Positions 17,157 to 27,475 of a stretch of 64,000 bases of DNA are shown piece by piece. The stretch's first letter is position 1. The number at the start of each line of letters is the position of its first letter. A program made the translations under genes and the position numbers. The DNA comes from Phycisphaerae bacterium RAS2 (GTDB taxonomy: Bacteria > Planctomycetota > Phycisphaerae > UBA1845 > UTPLA1): the NCBI GenBank assembly GCA_007753915.1, contig CP036352.1, positions 62,001 through 126,000 of the forward strand, given 5' to 3'. A model generated the notes under the pieces. It saw nothing but the letters and a program-made list of their open reading frames with translations, did no database searches and was not told the DNA's origin.

Positions 17157-17734
17157 TCGCGAGTTTCCGGTGGGCCGGGAAGCGGCGTGAAGTGCGCCCG
17201 GCAGCGCGGTTCGTAGTCATCCAGCCCGCCGACCATGTGCAACGTACTGATCGGCGTCAGGCGCTGGGTGTAGGGCGCGGGACTGCCACAAACGCGGCAC
17301 GGCGCCCGGCAGACGATTTCCTCCTGCGACCGGGCGATCAGATCGGGGATCGGCTCGAACGGCCGACCCCACGCGTCGTGGGTGATTCCGGCGACGAGCA
17401 CGGTCTTGCCGCGTCGCAGGAGTTCTTCAATCACGGGCACGAGCGCGCGCTTGAAAAACTGACCCTCATCGACAGCCACGACATCGACATCGGCGACGCG
17501 GTCGAGAATGGCCGCGGCGTCGGGCACGGGTTGAGCGTCGAAGCGGTCCTGCCGGTGCGTGACGAGGTGGGTCGGGTCGTATCGGTTGTCGATGGCGTGC
17601 TTGAACGCGCGGACGCGAAGGCCGTCGGTGACGGCCTGACGGAGGAGTGCGATCATGCGCTCGGTTTTTCCGCCGAACATGGAGCCGTGAATGACGACAA
17701 GGCGCGGCGGGGAGTGGGGCGTGGAAGGGCTCAC
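17153..17734 (-). CDS. tdk: Thymidine kinase
   Basis: A 193-aa type II thymidine kinase that phosphorylates thymidine or deoxyuridine with ATP in the pyrimidine salvage pathway. The P-loop GSMFGGKTERM starts near residue 16, VDEGQFF carries the catalytic Glu, and the C-terminal lasso has the zinc cysteines (CRAPCRVCG, later RC). The frame is open far upstream, but GTG at 17734 directly before SPSTPHSPPRLVVIHGS gives the family length. Its stop overlaps the nupC start. Confidence 0.92.
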   Translation of the reverse strand: MSPSTPHSPPRLVVIHGSMFGGKTERMIALLRQAVTDGLRVRAFKHAIDNRYDPTHLVTHRQDRFDAQPVPDAAAILDRVADVDVVAVDEGQFFKRALVPVIEELLRRGKTVLVAGITHDAWGRPFEPIPDLIARSQEEIVCRAPCRVCGSPAPYTQRLTPISTLHMVGGLDDYEPRCRAHFTPLPGPPETRE

Positions 17735-17831
17735 GCGGCGAATTGTGGCGGAATAACGTGCGTTGGCAAGTATCGAGTATCGACCCACAAATGGCCGTCC
17801 GGGCAAGCAATTGAAACGCTCGCGCGTGCTA

Positions 17832-17851
17832 CTCCGATTGCCTGCGCAATC
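17832..17851. repeat. 20-bp palindrome, copy 1 (intergenic)
   Basis: CCGATTGCCTGCGCAATCGG, followed by CTCTTCG. It lies between the tdk start and the stop of the large uvrA gene. The arms CCGATTG and CAATCGG pair perfectly. It is the same unit as at 19964 and 22071, and inverted at 22031. Confidence 0.75.
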
Positions 17852-17862
17852 GGCTCTTCGGG

Positions 17863-20800
17863 TTACTTCGTATTTGTGGCGGCTGATTCCTTTAGCACCA
17901 CTGTGAATTGCTTCGTGTCGATTTCGGTCATAGCACGGAACCAGAATGTGACGGTCGCGCCGCTGCTGCCTGGGCGATTCAACTCCTGCCGAAAGCCCAG
18001 CTTCTCCACCTGCGTCGGCGTGAATCGCCCGACGGGCGGGTGCAGATCGACGCGCAGGGCATCGCCCTGATGGGTGATGACCTTGCCGACGCGCGACCCG
18101 TTCAAAGAAAACTCGACGAACACCTTGCCCGACCAGTCGATCTTCGCACCGGGCAGCACCTTGGTCACGAGTCCGACGAGCGCCGCGAGGTCGGCGGGCT
18201 TCCAGTTTTTTGTTTGGCAGTGCGGCACCTGGCGCTGCGAGAGATGCCATGCGCGGCCGTCGGTCTTCCACGGCTGCGCGCCGCCCTCCTTCTTCGCCAT
18301 GCCCGCGACGTATTTGAGGTAGGCGTCGATGCCCTTGCGGATGAACTGGTCGAACGCGCGCGTCGAGATTTCTTTCTTGTCGTGAATCTGGACGCGCACC
18401 TGCTCAAATCCCTCGCCGGCCGGGCGCACGTGGACGCGCGGCTCCGCGGAATAGGCGTGAATGTCGTCTCGTTCGTTCAGTGTCAGCAGGCCAAGCTCGC
18501 GATTCAGCGTGCGGGCGTTGAAGGTCCCGCTTGGCACGCGGAACAAACAGTCCACCATCCATCGGCCGCCGGTGAGCGCGTGCAGAAGCCACGGCACGGC
18601 TGATTGTGCGACGCCGGCCGGCGCTGCGCCGACGATCTCAACGCGCGCGCGATCGTTCCAGCCGGTTGGTTGCAGTCGTCCCTTGCCGCGTTTTTCGATC
18701 TGTGTGACGAGATGTTCGAGGGCCGCGCCTTCCCAATCGACCGGTTTTCCATCGCGACTAAGGCGGTCGAGCGTGTGCCACTTTTTCCCGTCGCGCTCCC
18801 ACGGCATGCGCACTTGCTCGGCATCAGGCGGCGCGGTGATTCGCTCCTCAGCGACGCGCGATGCCCTGGCAGGCGGCGAGTAGACCTCACGCAGCGCGCG
18901 CGGGCCCGAGTCGAGCACGGGCCGGAGCAACCGCCCGGTGTGCGACGCAGCGATCTGCGCAATGTTCTCCGGCGTGCCGGCGGCGACGATTCGCCCGCCC
19001 TCCTCGCCTGCTTCGGGGCCGAGGTCGATCACCCAGTCGGCGGTCTTGATGACATCAAGATTGTGTTCGATGCAGACAACCGTGTTGCCGAGATCGACGA
19101 GGCGGTGCAACACGTCGAGCAGTTTGCGAAGGTCTTCGAAGTGCAGGCCGGTCGTCGGTTCGTCGAGAACGTAGAGGGTCTTTCCTGTGCTGGGGCGGGC
19201 CAGTTCGGCGGCGAGCTTGACGCGTTGTGCCTCGCCGCCCGAGAGCGTGGGCGCGCTTTGGCCGAGAGGCAGGTAACCCAGCCCGACGTCGTCGAGTGTT
19301 TTAAGCAGGCGCACGAGGCGGGGAACGTTGGCGAAGTGTTCCAGTGCCTGCGCGACGGTCATGTTCAGCACGTCGGAGATGTTCCGGCCCTTGTAGCGCA
19401 CTTCGAGCGTGTCGCGCTGGTAGCGTGTGCCGCCGCACGTCTCACAGGTGACCCACACGTCGGGGAGAAAATGCATCTCGTGGCAGACCTGGCCCTGCCC
19501 CTCGCAGTCGTCGCAGCGGCCGCCGGAACGGTTGAACGAGAATCGGTTGGTGGTGTAGCCGCGGACCTTCGCGTCGGGCAGCCGGGCGAAGAGTTCGCGT
19601 ACGAGATCGAAGATGCCGCAATAAGTGGCGGGGTTGGAGAGCGGCGACTCGCCGATGGGGTTCTGGTCGACGCTGATGATCTTGTCGACGTGTTCGATGC
19701 CGTCGATTTGTTCGTGCGCGCCGGGTGTGAGCCGGGCGCGGTGCAGCCGAGTGGCCAGCGCGGGAAGGAGGATTTCGGTGACGAGCGAAGACTTGCCCGA
19801 GCCGGAGACGCCGGTGATGCAGATGAATCGAGAAAGAGGAATCTCGACGGTGATGTTCTTGAGATTGTGATGCCGCGCGCCGACGATGCGGAGGGCATTC
19901 AGAGCAATTGAGTGTTGCTCATTCAGGGCCTCGGCGTATCGCTCCGGTGCATGCGCGCCAACCCCGATTGCTCGCGCAATCGGCTGTTTGTTGCGGCGAC
20001 TTCGCCTTGGCGCGTCGATTGGTTCGCCGTCATCGTCGACCAGCACCCGAGTCGGCTCCGGCGCGGTCTGCAAATCGATGGGCATCTCAAGGAGCCGAGC
20101 GCGCGAGCGATCTGTCTCTCTCAAAAGGGGCGCGCCAGTTTGAATCACGGGGCGTCGATTGGTCGGCACGGCGATGGCGGCGGTGCCGGCGAGGAATCGC
20201 GCCGTATAGGATTCGAGTTCGACTGCGCCGCCGCCGCGCGTTCGAGCGGTGCGACGCAATTGCTCCGGCGCGCCTTGCGCCACAACGCGCCCGCCACCCG
20301 CGCCGGCATCGGGGCCGAAATCCAGGATGTGATCGGCCGAGTCCATGACTTCGCGATCGTGCTCGACCATCAGCAGCGTGTTGCCCAGATCGCGCAGCTT
20401 GTGCAGCGCCGCGACGAGTCGCTGATTGTCGCGCGGGTGCAGGCCGATCGTGGGTTCGTCGAGAACGTAGAGCACGCCCGCGAGGCCGCTGCCGATTTGC
20501 GACGCCAGTCTGATTCGCTGCGATTCGCCGCCGGAGAGCGTCGGCGCGGACCGGCCCAGCGACAGATAGCCCAGGCCGACATCGAGCAGGAACTGCAACC
20601 GCGAGCGAATCTCGTGCAGCAGTTCGCCGGCGATGGAGGCCTCGCGCCGCGCGAGTTTGAGCTTTGCAAAGAACTCCGCCGCGCGCGAGATCGTCATGGC
20701 GCATGCCTCGCCGATCGTGCGCCCGTCGAGACGTGTCGCGGCCGGCTGCGGCGCGATGCGCCCGCCTTCGCACGCAAGACACGGCACGTCGGTGACCAGC

Positions 20801-23202
20801 TCCTGCAAGCGCGTGCGGTACTGCCAGCTCACGCGCGTGGCTTCGTCAATCGCCGGGAAGAAGCCCTTCCACTGGAACCGCAGCCCCGGCCGCCTCGGAT
20901 CGAGCGCGATCCAGCGGTCGCCGAGACCGAACAGCAGCGCGTGTCGTTGCTCTGCGGTCATCTCGGTCGCCGGCGCGCCGGGATCGGCGCCGATCTCCCT
21001 CGCAAGCGAGCGGATCATCGCCGCGAGCATCGGCCGTTCGCGCGCTTGCTCCCATCCCGCAATCGCGCCGTCAAGGAGCGTTGCATCGGGTCGAACGATC
21101 ACGCTGTCTGCACTCGTGCCGCGCTGCACGCCCAATCCCTCGCAGCGGTGGCACCAGCCGAGGCGGGCGTTGAAGCTGTAGTGGTGTGGGGTGAGTTCGT
21201 CGTAGCTGTTTCCGCATCGGTCGCAGGAGAGGTGCTGCGAGAATCGCGTCGCCGCGCCGTCGGATGTCCCCGCCGTGTCGTCCGCGCGGTCGTCCATGTC
21301 GATTGCGAGCATCACGCCGTTTCCGAGTGAGAGGCAATGTTCGACGGAGTCCGCGATTCGACCGCGCGACGACGGGTTTACCACGATGCGATCGACGACA
21401 AGCTCGACGGCGTGTTTGCGTCGCGCGTCGATCGTGGGAAGCGGTTCGAGCGGCGTGACCTCGCCGTCGATTCGCGCGCGGCGGTAGCTCTGCGCAGCGC
21501 AGCGCTTGAGCAATGCCTGCCAGGTCTCGCCGGGCGACGGCTCGACCGGGGCGCAGAGCATGAGTTTCGCGCCGGCGGGGCGGGTCAGGATTCGATCGAT
21601 GATTTCGTCCGATGTCTGTGTTCCGATGGGGATGCGGCAATCGGGACAATGCGGCTGTCCGATCCGCGCCCAGAGCACACGCATGTAGTCATATATCTCG
21701 GTGACCGTTCCGACGGTGGAACGTGGGCTCTTGCTGGCGGCCTTCTGCTCGATGGCGATGGCGGGCGAAAGACCGTGGATGTGATCCACGCGGGGCTTTT
21801 GCAGTTGCCCGAGGAACTGGCGGGCATAGGCGGAGAGCGATTCGACGTATCGGCGCTGGCCTTCGGCATAGACCGTGTCGATGGCGAAGGATGATTTGCC
21901 CGAGCCGGAGACGCCGGAGCAGACGGTCAGCTTTCCGCGCGGGATGTCGACGGTGACATCCTTGAGATTGTGTTCCCGCGCGCCGCCGACGCGGATCACG
22001 TTGGCGGCGGCAGATTCGTGCGCCAAGGAGCCGGTTGCACGAGCAATCGACGATCCCGGCACCGGCGAATCCGATTGCTTGCGCAATCGGCTCTTTGAAG
22101 CGCCGCCGAGGACTTCCGCGAGCACCTGGCCGGTGTACGACGTTGTTATGCGCGCGACGTCTTCCGGCGTGCCCTCGGCGATGATTCGCCCGCCCGCTTC
22201 GCCGCCCTCCGGCCCCAGGTCGATCACCCAGTCCGCCGTCTTGATCACATCGAGATTGTGTTCAATGACAACCACAGTGTTGCCGGCGTCGACGAAGCCG
22301 TGCAACACAGTGAGCAGGCGGCGGATGTCTTCGAAGTGAAGCCCCGTCGTCGGCTCGTCGAGGAGATAGAGCGTGCGGCCGGTCGATCGTTTCACCAGCT
22401 CACGGGCGAGCTTGATCCGTTGCGCCTCGCCGCCCGAGAGCGTCGTGCTGGATTGGCCGAGCTTGAGGTAGTCAAGCCCCACGTCGTGCAGGGTTTGCAG
22501 CATCGCGCTGACTTTCGGAATCGCCGCGAAGTGCTCCATGGCCTGCTGCACGTCCATGTCGAGTACGTCGAAGATGCTTTTGCCCTTGAAGTGAACCTGC
22601 AGCGTCTCATGGTTGAAACGGCGACCGTTGCAGACGGGGCAGTCGGCCCAGACATCGGCGAGGAAATCCATCTCGATGCGCGTCGCGCCGTTGCCCTCGC
22701 AGGCTTCGCACCGCCCGCCGCCTTCGGTGCCGGATACGTTGAACGAGAATCGGCCGGGCGCGTAGCCGCGCACCTTGCTGTCGGGCAACTGGGCGTAGAG
22801 CGCGCGAATCTCGTCGAACAGTTTGATGTACGTCGCGGGGTTGGATCGCGGCGTGCGGCCGATGGGCGACTGGTCGATATCGATGACTTTGTCGAGGTGC
22901 TCGGCACCGTCGATGGCGTCGTGCGCGCCGGGCTGCGCGCCCTCGGCGCCGTTGAGATCGCGGGCAAGGCGTTCACGAAGGATGTCGTTGACGAGCGAGG
23001 ACTTCCCCGAACCGGACACACCAGTGACTGCGACGAATCGCCCCAGCGGTATCGCGGCGTCGATGTTCTTGAGGTTGTTGTGCCGCGCGCCGCGGACGAT
23101 GAGCCAGTTTGCGTGCGCGTCATCAGATTCACTTGGCGACCCAGGATTCGGGTTCGACAAACCTCGTCGTTGACTCTGCGGGCGTGCGGCGTGCCTCGTC
23201 AC
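17863..23202 (-). CDS. uvrA: UvrA multi-cassette protein: C-half, then full UvrA, plus extra domain
   Basis: A 1779-aa protein with three UvrA half-cassettes in order. Residues about 30-370 are a UvrA C-terminal ATPase half (Walker A Lys67, zinc module CEAC/CPVC). About 400-1035 are a complete N-terminal half (Walker A Lys436, IGQPHCPDC zinc module, LSGGESQR). About 1100-1430 are a second C-terminal half (Walker A Lys1137, [16 protein letters not shown]). About 1440-1779 are a non-UvrA extension. UvrA finds bulky DNA lesions and loads UvrB. Together with the upstream gene, whose stop it overlaps by four bases, this makes two complete UvrA sequences. Linkers near 380-395 and 1080 contain the translated 20-bp palindromes. 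Confidence 0.9.
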   Translation of the reverse strand: MTRHAARPQSQRRGLSNPNPGSPSESDDAHANWLIVRGARHNNLKNIDAAIPLGRFVAVTGVSGSGKSSLVNDILRERLARDLNGAEGAQPGAHDAIDGAEHLDKVIDIDQSPIGRTPRSNPATYIKLFDEIRALYAQLPDSKVRGYAPGRFSFNVSGTEGGGRCEACEGNGATRIEMDFLADVWADCPVCNGRRFNHETLQVHFKGKSIFDVLDMDVQQAMEHFAAIPKVSAMLQTLHDVGLDYLKLGQSSTTLSGGEAQRIKLARELVKRSTGRTLYLLDEPTTGLHFEDIRRLLTVLHGFVDAGNTVVVIEHNLDVIKTADWVIDLGPEGGEAGGRIIAEGTPEDVARITTSYTGQVLAEVLGGASKSRLRKQSDSPVPGSSIARATGSLAHESAAANVIRVGGAREHNLKDVTVDIPRGKLTVCSGVSGSGKSSFAIDTVYAEGQRRYVESLSAYARQFLGQLQKPRVDHIHGLSPAIAIEQKAASKSPRSTVGTVTEIYDYMRVLWARIGQPHCPDCRIPIGTQTSDEIIDRILTRPAGAKLMLCAPVEPSPGETWQALLKRCAAQSYRRARIDGEVTPLEPLPTIDARRKHAVELVVDRIVVNPSSRGRIADSVEHCLSLGNGVMLAIDMDDRADDTAGTSDGAATRFSQHLSCDRCGNSYDELTPHHYSFNARLGWCHRCEGLGVQRGTSADSVIVRPDATLLDGAIAGWEQARERPMLAAMIRSLAREIGADPGAPATEMTAEQRHALLFGLGDRWIALDPRRPGLRFQWKGFFPAIDEATRVSWQYRTRLQELVTDVPCLACEGGRIAPQPAATRLDGRTIGEACAMTISRAAEFFAKLKLARREASIAGELLHEIRSRLQFLLDVGLGYLSLGRSAPTLSGGESQRIRLASQIGSGLAGVLYVLDEPTIGLHPRDNQRLVAALHKLRDLGNTLLMVEHDREVMDSADHILDFGPDAGAGGGRVVAQGAPEQLRRTARTRGGGAVELESYTARFLAGTAAIAVPTNRRPVIQTGAPLLRETDRSRARLLEMPIDLQTAPEPTRVLVDDDGEPIDAPRRSRRNKQPIARAIGVGAHAPERYAEALNEQHSIALNALRIVGARHHNLKNITVEIPLSRFICITGVSGSGKSSLVTEILLPALATRLHRARLTPGAHEQIDGIEHVDKIISVDQNPIGESPLSNPATYCGIFDLVRELFARLPDAKVRGYTTNRFSFNRSGGRCDDCEGQGQVCHEMHFLPDVWVTCETCGGTRYQRDTLEVRYKGRNISDVLNMTVAQALEHFANVPRLVRLLKTLDDVGLGYLPLGQSAPTLSGGEAQRVKLAAELARPSTGKTLYVLDEPTTGLHFEDLRKLLDVLHRLVDLGNTVVCIEHNLDVIKTADWVIDLGPEAGEEGGRIVAAGTPENIAQIAASHTGRLLRPVLDSGPRALREVYSPPARASRVAEERITAPPDAEQVRMPWERDGKKWHTLDRLSRDGKPVDWEGAALEHLVTQIEKRGKGRLQPTGWNDRARVEIVGAAPAGVAQSAVPWLLHALTGGRWMVDCLFRVPSGTFNARTLNRELGLLTLNERDDIHAYSAEPRVHVRPAGEGFEQVRVQIHDKKEISTRAFDQFIRKGIDAYLKYVAGMAKKEGGAQPWKTDGRAWHLSQRQVPHCQTKNWKPADLAALVGLVTKVLPGAKIDWSGKVFVEFSLNGSRVGKVITHQGDALRVDLHPPVGRFTPTQVEKLGFRQELNRPGSSGATVTFWFRAMTEIDTKQFTVVLKESAATNTK
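19964..19983. repeat. 20-bp palindrome, copy 2 (inside uvrA)
   Basis: CCGATTGCTCGCGCAATCGG, followed by CTGTTTG. It is translated from the minus strand as KQPIARAIG in the linker between the second N-half and second C-half of the UvrA protein. Its reading frame differs from that of copy 3. Confidence 0.75.
22031..22090. repeat. Inverted pair of the 20-bp palindrome, copies 4 and 3
   Basis: Copy 3 is CCGATTGCTTGCGCAATCGG at 22071-22090, followed by CTCTTTG. Copy 4 at 22031-22050 is a diverged unit in the opposite orientation: its minus strand reads TCGATTGCTCGTGCAACCGG followed by CTCCTTGG, so the flank matches too. Both are translated in the UvrA linker after the first C-half ([10 protein letters not shown] and SSIARATGS). 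Confidence 0.7.
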
Positions 23203-25199
23203 GGCTTACGCGCCTTTCTTCGGGATTGAGGGCGAAGACCGGGTCGTTTCTCGACCGGCCGGCGTTGTTTCGGCACCTCAATCACCCGCTTGCCCGACAG
23301 ATACTGCCCTGTCAACGATTTGTCGCAATCAAGCACTGCGTCGAAATCGCCCTCGGCCACGACGTGACCGCCGCGGATGCCGGGGCCGGGGCCGAAATCG
23401 ACGACGTAATCCGCCGCGCGCATCGTGTCCTCGTCGTGTTCCACCACGATCACCGTGTTGCCCATGTCGCGCAGGGCCAGCAGGCTCGCCAGGAGTTTCT
23501 GATTATCGCGGTGGTGCAAGCCGATCGAAGGCTCGTCGAGAATGTACAGCACGCCGGCCAGGCCCGAGCCGATCTGTCCCGCGAGCCGAATGCGCTGCAA
23601 CTCGCCGCCCGAAAGCGTCGGCGCGGTTCGGTCGAGGCTTAAATAGTCCAGCCCCACGTTGAGTAGAAAATCCATCCGCGTGCGAAGCTCCTTCAGTACT
23701 TCTTCGGAGACGATTTTCTGCACGGGCGAAAGCGCCAGGCCGTCGAGCATGGCACGCGCCTGTGCGACCGACAGGCCGCAGAACTCCGCGAGGTTTGGCC
23801 CCTTCGCATTGCCGGTTGCCGCCGCACGCGCCTTGTTGCTGACCGGCAACCGCACCGCGCGCGCCTGCGCGTTCAAGCGCGCCCCGGCACAATCCGGACA
23901 CGGCCCGCGGCGCATGTATTTCTCGTAGTAATCGCGTATGAACGTTGCCTTCGCCTTGCGATGCTTCTCGCGCAATTCCTCCAGGACGCCGTCAAACGTG
24001 CCGCCGTGTTTCCACACGCCGCCCGACCATTTCCACTCGAACGTCAGATGTCGATCACCGGTTCCGTACAGCAACGCCTCGCGCGCCTTGGCCGGCAGCT
24101 TCTTCCACGGCAGATTGATGTCGAACCCGACCGCGCGGGCGACCGCCTCATAAACATGCCGCCGCCATTTACCCACTTTCGTGCGCATCGGCTCGATGCA
24201 CGGCGCGTAGAAGTTCTTCGACGGATCAGGCACGAGCAGTTCGGGGTCGAAGTCGAGCAGTTCGCCCAGGCCGTCGCACTTCATGCACATGCCCGTCGGC
24301 GAATTAAAGGAGAACAGTTGCGGGGAGAGCGGCTCGAACGAGATGCCGCAGCGCGTGCAGGCCGAGCTTGACGAAAACACTTTCTCGCGGGCAGCGGATT
24401 CTCGTTTGGTCGCCGTGCGCTTCGGACTTGTGCCGGTTTCTTCGGCCGCATCGACGGCCTCCACCGCGACAATCAATGAGCCTTTGCCGATACGCAGGGC
24501 ATTTTCTACCGCTTCGGCGATGCGCGATCGATTCTCCGGCGCGAGGACAAGCCGATCCACGACGACTTCGATATCGTGGCGGCGGTTCTTTTCCAGCGCC
24601 AGATCATCGGTCAGCATCACGACGCGGCCATCGACGCGCGCCCGGACGTACCCCGCTCGCACAAGGTCTTCAAATAGATCGCGGAACTCGCCCTTCTGCG
24701 CGCGGGCCTGCGGCGCGAGTATGAGCGCCCGAATGCCGCCCCTGCCATCGGCCGAACCCGGCGCAAAGGAGTCGAGAATCCCTGCGACGATCTGCTCGCG
24801 CGACTGCGCGGAGATGGGTCGGCCGCATTGCGTGCAATGCTGCGCGCCGATGCGCGCGAAGAGGACACGGAGAAAATCGTGAATTGCGGTGATCGTGGCG
24901 ACGGTCGAGCGTGGGTTCCAGCCGGTCGTCTTCTGCTGGATGGCGACGGCGGGGGAGAGGCCGCTGATGAGATCGCAGTCGGGCTTCTGCATCTGGCCCA
25001 TGAACTGTCGCGCGTAGGACGAGAGGGATTCGATGTATCGCCGCTGCCCTTCGGCGTAGAACGTGTCGAAGGCGAGTGATGATTTGCCGCTGCCGGAGAC
25101 GCCAGTGAAGACGATCAACTTGTTTCGAGGCAGGGAGAGGCACACCTCGCGCAGGTTATGAACGCGGGCGTTCTTGATGTCGATGGTCGCGGGTTCCAC
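23199..25199 (-). CDS. uvrA: UvrA N-terminal half as a separate gene
   Basis: A 666-aa protein equal to one UvrA N-terminal half. It has Walker [10 protein letters not shown] (Lys39), [32 protein letters not shown], the first zinc module (CTQCG), a UvrB-interaction region, a second zinc module (CTRCG, CMKCDGLG), the LSGGELQRIRLA signature and the LDEPSIGLH Walker B. It ends with VVDFGPGPGIRGG and a basic tail, just where the C-terminal half would start. That half opens the downstream gene, which begins four bases before this stop (ATGA). The pair must be coupled and probably assembles into a split UvrA. A natural split looks more likely than a sequencing error. Confidence 0.9.
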   Translation of the reverse strand: MEPATIDIKNARVHNLREVCLSLPRNKLIVFTGVSGSGKSSLAFDTFYAEGQRRYIESLSSYARQFMGQMQKPDCDLISGLSPAVAIQQKTTGWNPRSTVATITAIHDFLRVLFARIGAQHCTQCGRPISAQSREQIVAGILDSFAPGSADGRGGIRALILAPQARAQKGEFRDLFEDLVRAGYVRARVDGRVVMLTDDLALEKNRRHDIEVVVDRLVLAPENRSRIAEAVENALRIGKGSLIVAVEAVDAAEETGTSPKRTATKRESAAREKVFSSSSACTRCGISFEPLSPQLFSFNSPTGMCMKCDGLGELLDFDPELLVPDPSKNFYAPCIEPMRTKVGKWRRHVYEAVARAVGFDINLPWKKLPAKAREALLYGTGDRHLTFEWKWSGGVWKHGGTFDGVLEELREKHRKAKATFIRDYYEKYMRRGPCPDCAGARLNAQARAVRLPVSNKARAAATGNAKGPNLAEFCGLSVAQARAMLDGLALSPVQKIVSEEVLKELRTRMDFLLNVGLDYLSLDRTAPTLSGGELQRIRLAGQIGSGLAGVLYILDEPSIGLHHRDNQKLLASLLALRDMGNTVIVVEHDEDTMRAADYVVDFGPGPGIRGGHVVAEGDFDAVLDCDKSLTGQYLSGKRVIEVPKQRRPVEKRPGLRPQSRRKARKP

Positions 25200-25265
25200 G
25201 GCGCGGCGATCCCCTCTTGGGGACGATTGTAGCCGCTGCGCCGGGGTGCGTCAGAGAGTTGGGGG

Positions 25266-26192
25266 TCAGGCTGTCTTGGCGGTCCGCCGTGTGCGCGAAA
25301 CGTGTTCGAGCATTTCCACCTTGAGTTGGCGGATTTTCTCGTCGTCGTAAAGCCAGCGGGGGTAGCTGCGCGTCGGCTCGCTGACCTTGGCCGCGTTGAC
25401 CAGGAGGCGCGTGTGCAGGCACGGCTCGGCGAGGCCGGTCTCGGCACGCAGGTCGGCGACCAGTCGCTTGAAGAGTCGCCGCCGCCACCAGCTTCCGCCA
25501 AGCGCCGGCCCGGGCACGACGGAGGTGATCGATTCGACGCGCCAGCCGGTGCCGTTGAGCAGCTCTTCAATCTCCTGTGGAGCGTAGCGCCGCCAGGCGG
25601 ATTCGGGGCCGTGTTCGATTCGCGCGCTTTGCGGCGCGCCGCGCAGAATCGAATGCGTCGCCTGGAGGCTGACCGGGTTCTCGGCAAGGAGGACCAGTCG
25701 CCCGCGCGGCTGAACGACGCGGTTCAATTCATAGAAGACAAACTCGGGGTCGTCGCGCAGCGCTTCGATCCGTCCGAGGTAAACAACCAGTCCGAAGGAA
25801 TGATCCTCCAGCGGGAGGGCATCGGTCTCCGGGTCCTGCTCGATCAATGTGAACGGAAAAGACGCGTCAGTATTCGGGTGCGGCCGGGCGCGGCGCAGGC
25901 GGCGTTTCGCGCGGCAGGTTGGCGGGGCGACGCAGGTGACGTCCTTCCAGCCGAGTTTGCCGGCGAGGTAAGGCACCTCCGCGCCGGTCGAGCCGACAAG
26001 AAGGCATTTGTCGCAATTCTCGGTTGCCGCGGGGAGGCCCGCAAGCGCTTCGTGCAGTTCCGCCGCGCGATGGAGCAGTCGCCGGGATTCGCCTTCGGCG
26101 TCGTGCGGCGCGGCGAGGTCGTCTTCAGAAACGAGCCAGTGCAGAGTTTCGCGCACGGCGCGAGAGAGGCGAACCGGAGGGCAATCAAGCAT
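25266..26192 (-). CDS. SAM-dependent methyltransferase-like protein
   Basis: A protein of about 308 aa with a class I methyltransferase fold. NCDKCLLVGSTGAEVPYLAG resembles motif I (about residues 57-76), DHSFGLVVYLGRIEAL motif IV and VVQPRGRLVLLAENP motif V. The substrate is unknown. The C-terminal third (SYPRWLYDDEKIRQLKVEML) is not typical. A GTG at 26234 would add 14 residues; ATG at 26192 (MLDCPPVRLSRAV) is my choice, without a strong ribosome site for either. It stands between the UvrA genes and a lipoprotein gene, probably independent of both. Confidence 0.6.
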   Translation of the reverse strand: MLDCPPVRLSRAVRETLHWLVSEDDLAAPHDAEGESRRLLHRAAELHEALAGLPAATENCDKCLLVGSTGAEVPYLAGKLGWKDVTCVAPPTCRAKRRLRRARPHPNTDASFPFTLIEQDPETDALPLEDHSFGLVVYLGRIEALRDDPEFVFYELNRVVQPRGRLVLLAENPVSLQATHSILRGAPQSARIEHGPESAWRRYAPQEIEELLNGTGWRVESITSVVPGPALGGSWWRRRLFKRLVADLRAETGLAEPCLHTRLLVNAAKVSEPTRSYPRWLYDDEKIRQLKVEMLEHVSRTRRTAKTA

Positions 26193-26356
26193 GGGCAATG
26201 GATCCGTTCTATGCGGCGCGGCGACGCCGGGCACTACATGAATCGGATATTGCGCGGGCTTCGGGCGAGTCGGTTGCGCCGCGCGGGGCAGTTTCGCGCA
26301 GGATCGGCCGACGTCGCGCAGGGAATGCCTGACTTGCTTTCGGCGATAGCGCTGGT

Positions 26357-27298
26357 CTAAGGCTGCGCGATGCCGGCGAATTCGATGTCGCCGTCCTCGA
26401 TGACGGCCTCGACGCGCCCGCCCCCGCCATTCAGATCGGCGGTGAGGAATCCGGCGGCCGTGGCGATGTTGGAGACCGTGAACCCGTTGAGATTGGCCGA
26501 GACGGCGCCGTCATCGGTGATGAGCTTCAGGGCGGCGCCGAATCCCTGTTGCACGAGAATGCGGGCGTTGCCGCCGACCGTCCGCGCGAGAACCTGCGAG
26601 CCGATTGACGGCATCGCCCGAATCGAAACGTCCGCGTTGGATGTCACTGCGTCGACGTTTCCCTTCGCGTCACGAATCTCGACCGGATGATTCGTCGTCT
26701 TGGCGACAATGTTCCCGGCCGCCTCGGTCACGAGAATTGCGCCGTCGGCCGTGGCGATTTCAACATTGGCGGCGAGTCGGATGATCTCCACCGGGCCGCT
26801 GGTCAGGTAGATCTCCGTTCCCGCGCCGCGCGGGACCGTCAGCTTCACATCCAGGGCGACATCCTTTGGTTGAAGGCCCTGCGAGATGATCGAGGTGACG
26901 TTCAGCCGCGCCGGGTCCACAAAGGATCGCTCGGCGCGCACTTCCGTCGCGAGCAGATGATTCTCAAGATCGTTCTTGCCGAGCCAGCCGGCTGTAATGA
27001 TTTCGGTCACCTGAATCGTGGCTTCGTCCGCGGCGCTGTCGATCTGTTCGATCACAAGCCGTGCAGTGTGAAGCTCGACACGGATGGTCCGAACTCCGGA
27101 AAAGTCGAGCGTTCGCGTGGACCGCTCGATGTTCGGCTCGCGCGGGTCGATGCCGCTGACTTGCGGAAGCGGCGCGGGATTCTCCGAGCCGCTCGGGCCC
27201 GGCAGCGGGACAAAACCGCATCCCGCAGCGAGGCTGAACAGAATCGAAACAAGTGCGAGTACCGGTAAGGCGCGGTGAACCGAGCGAGAGATCGTCAC
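26357..27298 (-). CDS. Lipoprotein with DUF4097-like beta repeats
   Basis: A 313-aa lipoprotein with a signal peptide ending in LAAGC (Cys near residue 27). The mature part is almost all short beta strands with repeating patterns such as VEIATADGAILVTEAAGNI, VEIRDAKGNVDAVTSNADV and ANLNGFTVSNIATAAG. This is the right-handed beta repeat seen in DUF4097/DUF2807 putative adhesins. It is anchored in the envelope; the function is unknown. It is divergent from the htrA-like gene across a gap of 177 bases. Confidence 0.7.
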   Translation of the reverse strand: MTISRSVHRALPVLALVSILFSLAAGCGFVPLPGPSGSENPAPLPQVSGIDPREPNIERSTRTLDFSGVRTIRVELHTARLVIEQIDSAADEATIQVTEIITAGWLGKNDLENHLLATEVRAERSFVDPARLNVTSIISQGLQPKDVALDVKLTVPRGAGTEIYLTSGPVEIIRLAANVEIATADGAILVTEAAGNIVAKTTNHPVEIRDAKGNVDAVTSNADVSIRAMPSIGSQVLARTVGGNARILVQQGFGAALKLITDDGAVSANLNGFTVSNIATAAGFLTADLNGGGGRVEAVIEDGDIEFAGIAQP

Positions 27299-27475
27299 AG
27301 GCTGCTCCTCAAGGCAGAGTATGGACTTCCGTCGTGGGTTTATCGGTCAAACCGGTGAGTGACTTGGCTTGGTCTTCCTGCCGCGCGAGGGGTGATCGGT
27401 GCGCGTCAATGGGCGGCAAACTCGGCCGAAGCGTCCGATAGTTTGGCGCCATCTTCCGTATTATCATTCTCCGTC

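Noticed and set aside
23190-23210. UvrA split as a sequencing frameshift
   Set aside because: The break lies exactly between domains, and both genes have a sensible end and start with an ATGA overlap. It is kept as natural, but should be verified with reads.
27183-27196. CCGAGCCGCTCGG in the DUF4097 lipoprotein gene as another copy of the palindromic element
   Set aside because: It is a single short palindrome in a normal coding context without the length or inner hairpins of the 12026 and 48704 units.
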